DNA of 12,499 bases, taken from NCBI RefSeq assembly GCF_002387895.1, contig NZ_DGLI01000022.1, positions 1 to 12,499 of the forward strand, given 5' to 3'. A model generated the notes under the pieces. It worked only from the letters and a program-made list of their open reading frames with translations. It was not told where the DNA came from and made no database searches. Positions 1 through 6,745 of the stretch are shown here, piece after piece. The DNA is from Clostridium sp. UBA4548. GTDB taxonomy: Bacteria > Bacillota > Clostridia > Clostridiales > Clostridiaceae. The position numbers were made by a program, and so were the translations under genes. How positions within the stretch are numbered: the stretch's first letter is position 1; each line of letters opens with the position of its first letter.

Positions 1-17
1 GGTATTCGTTACACAAT

Positions 18-48
18 AAAAGCATAGCCCTTTAATGGCTATGCTTCT
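18..48 (-). terminator. Rho-independent terminator of the SNF2 gene
   Basis: A 9-bp perfect inverted repeat (arms 21-29 and 37-45, 7-nt loop) begins right at the SNF2-family stop codon. On the minus strand it is followed by a TTTTATT tract, as expected for an intrinsic terminator of that gene. Confidence 0.8.
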
Positions 49-3000
49 TATTTGCTTTGTACTCGGAATAACTCTAATATCTCTTCTTCACTTAAAGCAG
101 AAAATCCTTCTCCATTTGAAAACTCATCTCCCATAAGTTCAGATATTAGTTTTTTCTTTTCCTCCTGAAGTTTAAGAATTTTTTCCTCAATAGTACCTTT
201 TGCTATGATTTTTATCACCTCTACCACATTGTCTTGTCCTATTCTATGTGCTCTATCCGTGGCTTGGTCTTCTACAGCAGGATTCCACCAAGGATCAAAA
301 TGAATTACTATATCTGCCGAGGTTAAATTTAGACCTGTACCTCCAGCCTTTAAACTTATAAGAAATACAGAATTTTCTCCATCATTAAAGTTTTTCACCA
401 TATCCATTCTTTTCTCTAAGGGCACTGCGCCATCTAAATAGCTATAAGTTATACCTTCGCTAGATATCCTTGACCCAATATTTTTTAATACGGAGGTGAA
501 TTGTGAAAACACCAGTACTCTATGTCCTTCCCCTATACTCTTGTGAAGTAATTCAACCAAGGCCTCTATCTTTCCACTTTGTCCAGTATAATCACTCATC
601 AGTACTTTGGGGTCAAGACAGATTTGTCTTAATTTAGTAATGTATGAAAGTATCTCAATTTTACTAGTTTCAAATTCTTCATTTCTTACTTTCTTTTCAA
701 TTAATTCCACAGCATATCTAGCATAAACTTTATAAATTTTCTTTTGCTCTTCATTTAAATTAACCCTAATGGTTTTCTCTATCTTTACAGGCAATTCTTT
801 AATAACATCACTTTTTCTTCGTCTTAGTATGAAGGGATTAACTAGTTTTCTTAGTTCTTCTAAAATCTCTGGTCCTTCTTTAAGCTTTTTATGATATCTC
901 ACACTAAATCTCTTTTCATCATATAAGTAACCAGGCATTATAAAATCGAATATAGACCATAATTCCATAAGGGAATTTTCAATTGGTGTCCCCGTAAGTG
1001 CAAATCTGTTTTTACCTTTGATTTCCTTAACAGCAATGGCATTTTGAGAATTGGCATTTTTTATATTTTGAGCTTCATCTAATATAACATTATAAAATTC
1101 TATTTTATTATAGGAATGTAAATCCCTCTTTAAAAGATTATAGCTAGTTATAGCAACATCAAACTGTTCTAAGTTTTTAATTATCAGCTCTCTTTCACCT
1201 TTTGTTCCACTTATAGCAACAACTTTGCAGTTAGGAGCGAATTTTTCAAACTCCTCCATCCAATTGTACACCAAGGATGTTGGTGTAATAATTAAAGCTT
1301 TAGTTTTTTTACAAGAGGCCACGTATGCAATGGTTTGAAAAGTTTTCCCTAGCCCCATTTCATCCCCTAGAATTCCCCCAAACCCTAAGTATTCTAAAGT
1401 CTTGAACCAATTATATCCTACCTTTTGGTAATCTCTTAAGGTACCCTTTAAGTCTGTAACTTCCTTAAACTCTAACTTATCTATTTTTTTTATTTTCTCT
1501 GTTATTTCCTTTAACTTTGATTTTCCTTTTATATATCTAATAGAATTTTCTTCTAAATAAGTTTCCAAATAAAGTGCCTTATTTTTAGTAATCTCTAATT
1601 TATTGTTCTCTATATTATTTTCAGATAAGCAATCTAACAACTTTAAAAACTTATTCATTTCTAATTCTTCTAAGTCTAAGTATTCTCCAGTTTTTAATTT
1701 GTAATATTTAAGGTTATCTCTAAAAGCCCTAAGAATTTTAGTAGTTTCTTTAGAGTCCACATTTCCAATTTGAAAATCCATCTCAAAGTAGTTATACTTT
1801 CCTGAGCTTATAGCTGCTTTTATTCCTTTTGTTCCAATTGCTTTTATACCTTTAAAGTTTTCAGAATAGTAAACCTCTCCTATTTCTTGAAGCTTATGCA
1901 CCTCACTTTTAAAAAAGTTGAATATGAAATCTTCTCCCCTTCTAAAATAAAACTTTCCTCTTATCTCCTCAAATCCTAGCCTTCTAATAGTTCCAATAAC
2001 TTGTGCTTCGCTTTTATGATCTCTATATATTACTTTTTCTGTAAAGTCTTCTAATATATTAAACTCATAGGTTTCATATTTAACCTTCAAAGTTAAGGTG
2101 ATATCCTTTCGTTGCTGATCAAAATAAAATTTAAAACAACAACTCCCCATGACTATTTTATCTCTTACAGACTTTGCTAAAGTAACTTTAGGTGATAACA
2201 TATTAAGATTTGGAATTAGTTTTCTTAAGATGGTATCCTCCTCTGCCATATCAATAGATATTACCTTATCATCACTCAATACTTGAAGGTAAGGTTTAAT
2301 TTTATAACAAAACTCATAATTAGGAAGATATATTGTAGTTCCATAAAGAAAAGCATCATCATTTATGCCTAAGACCTTAGGCATACCTCCTGGAGATTTA
2401 AGAACATAGTTAGTCTTCATTGTTTTTATATCAAAATCTATAAAGGGGGCCTCTAATAGAATTTCAGTTTCCGTAGTTCTGCTGAAAAAACCTTCATTTA
2501 AATAAACCCTGTGCATTTTTATTGTGTGGAAAAATTCTCTTACTAGATAGTTAGGAATATTAATGTACTTACCTTCCACTACAGGTTTTCTATCTCTATT
2601 TCCATATTTACCGTTTCCTTCAATGGTTTTTAGCATTTTAATAAAATCTATAAGCTTCTTATCCTTTGGGCTAAGTTTATGGTTATCCCTATAGAAGTTA
2701 AAATTTTTACTATAAGTCACTGGGAAACTGTTATCGCAAGCTAATAAAAACTGATTAATATCTCTCATTACATATAACTCGCTAGAACCAATAGATTTTA
2801 AGCCCACTTTAAACTCAGCTGTTAGTTCATCATCCCATTGACTTTTATTTATGTAAACTTCTATTTTAATCTCTTCTTTGTCCTCCTCATCCCCTAAAAG
2901 CATAGACAATATATTTCCTTTATGCTTATAAGCAAGGCTCTTTGTCTCTTCTTCATGGCTCAATAAAGGATGTTTAACTAAATCGTCTATAGCGCTAAAG

Positions 3001-3302
3001 AAGGTGGCAACTAGATGTTTACAACAATAATTACTACCTTTATATACATTTTTCTCAAAATCAGCACAAGTACAACCTGTTGATATAAAACTCTTACGTC
3101 TTCCATTCATCTCAATTTTTGTACTATACTCATTAAAAAGATTTTCTGAAATCACATTACCAGTTATACAAATTAAATCTTCATCTGCAATAATATCTAC
3201 TGATGAAACTAGCTCATTATTAAGGATTCTTTGACCTTTTATATGATTTTTCCCACTAGTTTCTTCAGTAAATATTTGTAATAACATATCTTCTGTTACC
3301 AT
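48..3302 (-). CDS. SWIM zinc-finger / SNF2-family helicase-like ATPase
   Basis: A 1084-residue Swi2/Snf2 protein, close to the usual length of the clostridial family. Near the N-terminus (about residues 77-96) is a SWIM zinc finger: C-T-C, then C-C-K-H-L. A long middle region corresponds to the bacterial SNF2-associated part. The ATPase core follows: Walker A GDEMGLGKT near residue 647, the DEAQ box (motif II) near 741, and LTGTPIEN (motif III). The C-terminal helicase lobe has VLVFSQF, SLKAGGTGLNL and, near 1019, DRAHRIGQ (motif VI). Such proteins translocate on double-stranded DNA and remodel protein-DNA complexes; the bacterial role is poorly known, with transcription recycling or DNA repair the usual suggestions. 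The start ATG is preceded by AAGGAG with 5-nt spacing. It is transcribed alone, away from the lipoprotein gene, with its own terminator. All motifs look intact. Confidence 0.93.
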   Translation of the reverse strand: MVTEDMLLQIFTEETSGKNHIKGQRILNNELVSSVDIIADEDLICITGNVISENLFNEYSTKIEMNGRRKSFISTGCTCADFEKNVYKGSNYCCKHLVATFFSAIDDLVKHPLLSHEEETKSLAYKHKGNILSMLLGDEEDKEEIKIEVYINKSQWDDELTAEFKVGLKSIGSSELYVMRDINQFLLACDNSFPVTYSKNFNFYRDNHKLSPKDKKLIDFIKMLKTIEGNGKYGNRDRKPVVEGKYINIPNYLVREFFHTIKMHRVYLNEGFFSRTTETEILLEAPFIDFDIKTMKTNYVLKSPGGMPKVLGINDDAFLYGTTIYLPNYEFCYKIKPYLQVLSDDKVISIDMAEEDTILRKLIPNLNMLSPKVTLAKSVRDKIVMGSCCFKFYFDQQRKDITLTLKVKYETYEFNILEDFTEKVIYRDHKSEAQVIGTIRRLGFEEIRGKFYFRRGEDFIFNFFKSEVHKLQEIGEVYYSENFKGIKAIGTKGIKAAISSGKYNYFEMDFQIGNVDSKETTKILRAFRDNLKYYKLKTGEYLDLEELEMNKFLKLLDCLSENNIENNKLEITKNKALYLETYLEENSIRYIKGKSKLKEITEKIKKIDKLEFKEVTDLKGTLRDYQKVGYNWFKTLEYLGFGGILGDEMGLGKTFQTIAYVASCKKTKALIITPTSLVYNWMEEFEKFAPNCKVVAISGTKGERELIIKNLEQFDVAITSYNLLKRDLHSYNKIEFYNVILDEAQNIKNANSQNAIAVKEIKGKNRFALTGTPIENSLMELWSIFDFIMPGYLYDEKRFSVRYHKKLKEGPEILEELRKLVNPFILRRRKSDVIKELPVKIEKTIRVNLNEEQKKIYKVYARYAVELIEKKVRNEEFETSKIEILSYITKLRQICLDPKVLMSDYTGQSGKIEALVELLHKSIGEGHRVLVFSQFTSVLKNIGSRISSEGITYSYLDGAVPLEKRMDMVKNFNDGENSVFLISLKAGGTGLNLTSADIVIHFDPWWNPAVEDQATDRAHRIGQDNVVEVIKIIAKGTIEEKILKLQEEKKKLISELMGDEFSNGEGFSALSEEEILELFRVQSK

Positions 3303-3668
3303 ACACTCTCCTTAATAAACCACCAAAATTTTAACATATCATTTTATGTATTGTGTAAAAACCTCATTATCATTTAGATTAAATCTTTATAAAAACCCAA
3401 TACTATTGTTATAGTTTTATTTAGTTCTGTTTTTATTAAACTATGTAAATTTGTTCGAAATTTTAAATGTAGCTCAACTTAACCCTATAAGTCGCATTAG
3501 ATTATTTTTCATTTATTTGGTTTCTAATTCTTTTATTATACCATACTGAAACAACTGTTAATCAAAGAAAAATTTTAATTCTATATATCCATAACCAAAT
3601 TTACACTTTATTAATTTTACAGAATTTATGACAATTTATCCGCAGTTTATACATATATATAATTTACA

Positions 3669-3699
3669 AATTTTACATAAACCTCTTTTATGTAAAATT
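3669..3699. repeat. 13-bp perfect inverted repeat, possible operator
   Basis: Arms 3669-3681 (AATTTTACATAAA) and 3687-3699 are perfectly complementary around a 5-nt spacer CCTCT. It ends 14 nt upstream of the -35 box of the lipoprotein promoter. No T-run follows on either strand, so it is not an obvious terminator. The position fits a regulator binding site, which is inference. Confidence 0.55.
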
Positions 3700-3713
3700 C
3701 TTTAATTTTGTTA

Positions 3714-3741
3714 TTGTTTTTTGTGAAATTTATGCTATACT
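3714..3741 (+). promoter_or_regulatory. Sigma-A type promoter of the lipoprotein gene
   Basis: A -35 box TTGTTT (3714-3719), a 16-nt spacer and a -10 box TATACT (3736-3741) carrying the extended -10 TGC just before it. The start codon is 44 nt downstream of the -10 box, with an AGGGGG ribosome site at 3771-3776. Confidence 0.7.
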
Positions 3742-3785
3742 AAGCTTGTGAAATAAAATACATATTTTTTAGGGGGACTTAAAAC

Positions 3786-4364
3786 ATGAAAGCAAAAGCT
3801 ATTTTATTATCTATAGTAATGGCTACTACAGTACTTGTTGGATGTGGAGCTAAAGAAGAAGCTAAAACACCAGCACCAGCTACTCAACAAACTCAACCTG
3901 CAGCTACTGATAAGAAAGCTGACGTAGTAACAACAGCTTCAATAGTAAAGGAAACTGAAGCATTTGAAAAAGCTTTAGGAAAAGAAGGGACTTGGATTAT
4001 CGCTTCATTAAACGATATCACTTCAACTAAAGATTTAGTATTAGATGGCGAATTCAAGAATGGTAAAAAAGATAAAGATGGTAAAGATGTTATTCAAAGA
4101 AAAATAGCTCTTTACACTCAAGATGCTGACAAAAAAGTAACAGCTAGATTTACTTTAACAGCTCCAAAATTAACTATAAAGAGCCCAAATGCTAGAATCC
4201 AAAGCGGAACTTTCAAGGGTGATCTTTATGTTGAAACTAAAGATTTCCAATTAGTAGATGCTAAAGTTGAAGGAAATGTTTACTTTGCAAATGAAGAAGC
4301 AAAAGCTGGCTTCAAAATGGATGCTACTTCTTCAATAAGCGGAAAACAAGAAATAAAAAAATAA
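3786..4364 (+). CDS. Putative lipoprotein of unknown function
   Basis: A 192-residue secreted protein. The N-terminus is a lipoprotein signal peptide: basic MKAK, a hydrophobic stretch to residue 18 and the lipobox L-V-G-C with Cys20 as the predicted lipidated residue. A low-complexity linker rich in Ala, Pro, Thr and Gln follows (about 21-45), then a roughly 145-residue domain. That domain's second half alternates short strand-like segments (IQSGTFKG, LYVETKDFQLVDAKVEGNVYF), suggesting a beta-rich, possibly beta-helical fold. I do not recognise the family; a bactofilin-like resemblance is only an impression. It would sit on the outer face of the membrane. The gene is the only plus-strand gene here and is monocistronic, with a clear extended -10 promoter, an AGGGGG ribosome site 9 nt before ATG and a strong terminator. 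No cysteine other than the lipidation site is present. Confidence 0.85.
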   Translation: MKAKAILLSIVMATTVLVGCGAKEEAKTPAPATQQTQPAATDKKADVVTTASIVKETEAFEKALGKEGTWIIASLNDITSTKDLVLDGEFKNGKKDKDGKDVIQRKIALYTQDADKKVTARFTLTAPKLTIKSPNARIQSGTFKGDLYVETKDFQLVDAKVEGNVYFANEEAKAGFKMDATSSISGKQEIKK

Positions 4365-4388
4365 TATAGCTTATTAAGACAAGCTATA
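4365..4388 (+). repeat. 8-bp inverted repeat after the lipoprotein stop codon
   Basis: TATAGCTT (4365-4372) and AAGCTATA (4381-4388) form a perfect 8-bp stem with an 8-nt loop directly after the TAA stop. It has no T-run, so it may be a 3'-UTR stabilising hairpin ahead of the true terminator. This role is inferred. Confidence 0.4.
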
Positions 4389-4394
4389 AAGATA

Positions 4395-4437
4395 AAAAAG
4401 CAGCTAAATTATTTAATTAATAACTTAGCTGCTTTTT
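4395..4437. terminator. Bidirectional Rho-independent terminator
   Basis: A 13-bp perfect stem (arms 4395-4407 and 4425-4437, 17-nt loop) with GCAGC at its core, an A-run on the left and a T-run on the right. It can end the plus-strand lipoprotein transcript and the converging minus-strand methyltransferase transcript. Confidence 0.88.
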
Positions 4438-4454
4438 ATTTGTTAATTTTCTTA

Positions 4455-5180
4455 TTATGATGCAACAATAACTAAAGCATAGGAATCATCTTTGTTGAAT
4501 TTGTTCCCCTTAAAATCTCCATATAGGCTAACTTCTTTAAAGCCAGCAACATTTAAAAGCTTTATCAGGTCTTCAGATAACAATGGATACAATGGAATTT
4601 CATTTTCTAGGTTCTGTCCTTCTACTTGTAGAATAGTTTTAAATAAAACTTTATTTAAATTTTCATCATATTTATAGATACGTTGAAAGGTTAATCCCAC
4701 TTCCTGGTTTTCTATGGTAGGAAGTGAAGTAATATTTTGAGATAGCACTCTGTCGTAATTAATTATTTGAATTACAAGTTTTCCGCTTTTTCTTAACATG
4801 GCTTTCATATCTTTTAAAAAGCTTTGAATTTCCTTTTCCCTATCTAAATGAACCAAAGAATTTCCTATACAAAAAGCTAAATCATACTGAGACTTTATGT
4901 TATCACTTAATTCTAACATATTTTCGCAGAATGCATTTATTTGCAAGTTTCCTTCAACTGCTTTATTTTTTAGCTCTTCTATCATCTTTTCATCTAAATC
5001 CACTGCTGTTAGCTTGTGACCTAGTTTTGCTAATTCTATAGAATATCCACCAGTTCCACAAGCAATGTCCAATACATCCTTCGGTGGTTCCCCAATAAAT
5101 TTACTTAAAAACTTAATTTGTGCCTTCCCAGTAGGGAAAATATAATCATAATACTTTGATATTTCTTCATAAAATTTCAT
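4455..5180 (-). CDS. Class I SAM-dependent methyltransferase
   Basis: A 241-residue Rossmann-fold methyltransferase. Motif I VLDIACGTGGYS lies at residues 36-47 and the acidic residue that binds the SAM ribose is Asp61 in AVDLD. A post-I segment YDLAFCIGNSLVHL is at about 99-112. These mark a methyltransferase-11/25-like enzyme, but the substrate cannot be read from sequence. The ATG has AGGAG 8 nt upstream. It starts 57 nt after the selenocysteine-extended end of hgcB, on the same strand, with no terminator visible between them, so co-transcription with hgcAB is likely. Whether it serves mercury methylation, methylation of another metabolite, or nothing related is unknown. It shares the terminator at 4395-4437. 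Confidence 0.88.
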   Translation of the reverse strand: MKFYEEISKYYDYIFPTGKAQIKFLSKFIGEPPKDVLDIACGTGGYSIELAKLGHKLTAVDLDEKMIEELKNKAVEGNLQINAFCENMLELSDNIKSQYDLAFCIGNSLVHLDREKEIQSFLKDMKAMLRKSGKLVIQIINYDRVLSQNITSLPTIENQEVGLTFQRIYKYDENLNKVLFKTILQVEGQNLENEIPLYPLLSEDLIKLLNVAGFKEVSLYGDFKGNKFNKDDSYALVIVAS

Positions 5181-5237
5181 TATACCTTCTCCTTTTATAC
5201 TTCATTTTGCATATAAAAACTAATAAACTATCTAATA

Positions 5238-5513
5238 TTAACAACAGTTAGAATTTTTCCCACTACCAGTGAGAATGCCTTTAACAACCGCCATAACTCA
5301 TCCTACTCCTTGAGAAACAGAAATAGCTTTAGGCTCACAATTATTCATACATCCACCGCACTCTATGCAATTATCTTTGTTTACTATTATTGCTTTTTTA
5401 TTTTCTATAGCAAATACATTGTGGGGACATACCGTAACACAGAGTCCACAGCCTACGCACTTTTCAATATCAAGTTTAAGGGTTACTACATTTTTAATAT
5501 ATTTTTGCTTCAT
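5238..5513 (-). CDS. hgcB: HgcB, mercury-methylation ferredoxin with in-frame TGA (probable selenoprotein)
   Basis: HgcB is the 2x[4Fe-4S] ferredoxin that reduces the HgcA corrinoid during mercury methylation. The two cluster motifs are seen at Cys19/22/25/29 and Cys49/52/55/59, the second in the family-typical form CIECGGC. A TGA at codon 72 (5298-5300) follows Gln-Gly-Val-Gly, where the family has a conserved Cys. Beyond it the same frame continues VMAVVKGILTGSG and ends NSNCC, then TAA. That is the family's C-terminal tail with its vicinal cysteines, giving 91 residues, near the usual 95. Reading TGA as stop gives 71 residues with no tail. The start is ATG 5511-5513, with GAGGGGG upstream; longer in-frame starts run into hgcA. 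The gap to the hgcA stop is 14 nt. A SECIS-like hairpin follows the TGA. Identity is firm; selenocysteine is inferred, and a nonsense mutation is the alternative. Confidence 0.88.
5257..5275 (-). promoter_or_regulatory. Candidate bacterial SECIS element of hgcB
   Basis: On the minus strand TTCTCACT pairs with AGTGGGAA (8 bp, one G-U) around the 3-nt loop GGT. The loop begins 30 nt after the TGA codon. Bacterial SECIS elements need an apical loop 16-37 nt after UGA with a G in its first two positions, and both hold. The hairpin lies inside the coding region and has no T-run, so it is not a terminator. Confidence 0.7.
5298..5300 (-). other. In-frame TGA in hgcB, probable selenocysteine codon 72
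   Basis: The codon lies between GVG and VMAVVKG, at the position of the conserved third-motif cysteine of HgcB (Cys73 in the Desulfovibrio desulfuricans ND132 protein). Cys codons TGT and TGC differ from TGA by one base. The frame stays open for 19 codons after it and ends at TAA. Confidence 0.75.
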
Positions 5514-5527
5514 CACATCAATCCCCC

Positions 5528-6676
5528 TCACACTAAGCTTATAATCATAAGAATCACACCTATTATGGAAAAAGCGATGCATGCCGGAAGTGCCCACAAA
5601 GTTTCCTTTACCACCCCTGAGAAAGACGTATAGGTTGTACTTCCTGTGAAATTTAAGCATATATTAGTAACTAACGCTATGGTAATTAAACTATACCCAA
5701 GGAAGTACATATTATTCTGTATCATAAAATTATAGCTCATACTACTGAGTACCCCTAAAAAAAACAAAGACAACACAAAACCTTTTAATGCAAAAGATTT
5801 AAAAGGAATAACTGGTAGTGCAATAGGGAAAATCATAGCAGCAACTACTGTAGCTAGAAGCATTGGAATGCTCTGAATTATAGTAATTTTTATTAGTTCT
5901 CCAATTCCCAAAGATACAGTGCCTCCAATAACATTCATTAGTAGAATTATTACTAAAGCAACAAAGTAATACTTAATATTCTGTACAAAACTTAAAGGTG
6001 TAAGCTTCGCCCTATCACTAATAGTAAATTTCACATTTCTCATTTCCTTCGATGCTTTGAACTTATTCTTAATATAATCTTCAATATCCTCGCTTCTTAT
6101 TGGTCCAAATATCCCTCTAAAACCCGTTTCCTTTTTTAACTTTGAAACATCTACTCCAGATGCGCCTAACTGAGGAAGTATTAATACCCTGTGGTTAACT
6201 AGTGACTCTAACTTTACTTTTCTTATTCTTCTGATAAGTTCCTCCGTACCAAAGGTTCCCTTCCCCGAGGCACACCATACATTAACTCCATTAGTTTCAA
6301 GAATTAAAAGCCAACAATCTACGTTCCTTAAATCTTTTCTTAATATATCAAAGGTAAGTTTATAATTACAGGATACTATTACAAGGGAGCTAGGTTTTGG
6401 GTTTCCTATAGCATATATCCCTGGTTTTATCATATAATTGTTCCTCTTATACCCCCACATAACCCCAAAATGTTCCAGCTTATCTTTATATAGAAGTTCG
6501 CTACTTATAGAACTTATGCTTCCTATTGGAGTATCTAAATATTCAGCAGTAATTGGTGTTATATCTCTATAGAATTCTTCATTAACATCTTGACCGCTTT
6601 TAATCATTAAGTCCATCCTGGACGTTATTTCCTTAGGTGTTCAGCAAGCCTTATCCATTAATTTATCCTTTTCCAT
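5528..6676 (-). CDS. hgcA: HgcA, membrane corrinoid protein of mercury methylation, with in-frame TGA (probable selenoprotein)
   Basis: HgcA transfers a methyl group from its cobalamin to Hg(II). The 382-residue reading (with selenocysteine) has an N-terminal tail, a corrinoid domain with the cap-helix motif NVWCASGK at residues 132-139 (Cys135 the predicted lower cobalt ligand) followed by GTFGTEEL, and five hydrophobic segments from about residue 235 to the C-terminus. It also has the family segment FTGSTTYTSFSG. The family consensus is N(V/I)WCA(A/G)GK; Ser replaces Ala/Gly here. The start chosen is ATG 6674-6676, with AGGAG 7 nt upstream. An in-frame TGA at codon 12 follows Cys11. The internal ATG at 6614 gives 362 residues but has no SD and sits in the candidate SECIS loop. 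Direct neighbours are hgcB downstream and a TruA-like gene upstream. HgcA identity is firm; recoding is inferred. Confidence 0.88.
6608..6627 (-). promoter_or_regulatory. Candidate bacterial SECIS element of hgcA
   Basis: On the minus strand GTCCA pairs with TGGAC around the 3-nt loop GGA. A 3-bp lower stem (TAA with TTA) sits below a single bulged C. The loop starts 22 nt after the TGA, inside the 16-37 nt window, and begins with GG, like the hgcB element. Confidence 0.62.
6641..6643 (-). other. In-frame TGA in hgcA, probable selenocysteine codon 12
   Basis: From ATG 6674-6676 the frame reads MEKDKLMDKAC, TGA, TPKEITSRM and then the accepted HgcA sequence. The codon directly follows TGC, giving a Cys-Sec pair. 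The upstream codons have a correctly spaced SD, which argues that they are translated. Confidence 0.7.
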
Positions 6677-6725
6677 AGTCTTTCTCCTCTTATCTAATTT
6701 TGATAAACTTAAAAACTTAGTTTAT

Positions 6726-6731
6726 ATTATA
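6726..6731 (-). promoter_or_regulatory. Possible -10 box for hgcA
   Basis: A perfect TATAAT lies 49 nt upstream of the hgcA start, in the 69-nt gap after the truA-like gene. No good -35 box is seen; TTAGAT at 19-nt spacing is the best. With no terminator in the gap, read-through from the truA-like promoter is equally possible. Confidence 0.3.
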
Positions 6732-6745
6732 ACTTTATAAAATTT

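Larger units (their letters stand above)
3303..3785. other. Divergent intergenic region
   Basis: A very AT-rich 483-nt region between the divergent SNF2 and lipoprotein genes. I see no credible ORF or RNA gene. It holds a 13-bp palindrome (3669-3699) and the lipoprotein promoter (3714-3741). The SNF2 promoter must also be here. Near 3330-3356 on the minus strand, TTACAC and TTAAAA spaced by 18 nt are possible but too weak to call. The stretch 3400-3660 shows nothing I can name. Confidence 0.6.

Noticed and set aside
4492..4677. A 61-codon plus-strand ORF inside the methyltransferase gene
   Set aside because: Shadow ORF with no ribosome site, opposite a well-supported gene.
5257..5275. The hgcB hairpin as a terminator
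   Set aside because: No T-run follows it, the reading frame passes through it to a family-like Cys-Cys end, and its loop and spacing fit a SECIS element better.
5238..5300. A frameshift or assembly error in hgcB
   Set aside because: The sequence before and after the TGA is in one frame with no inserted or lost bases. Only a single-base change or recoding is needed.
5528..5530. The hgcA stop TGA as another selenocysteine codon
   Set aside because: The frame meets further stops within a few codons and the TGA overlaps the hgcB ribosome site. It is an ordinary stop at the expected C-terminus.
5514..5660. A longer HgcB reading starting 49 codons earlier
   Set aside because: It overlaps the end of hgcA in another frame and its residues do not resemble HgcB. 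The ATG at 5511-5513 has a strong GAGGGGG site and begins the family-like sequence.
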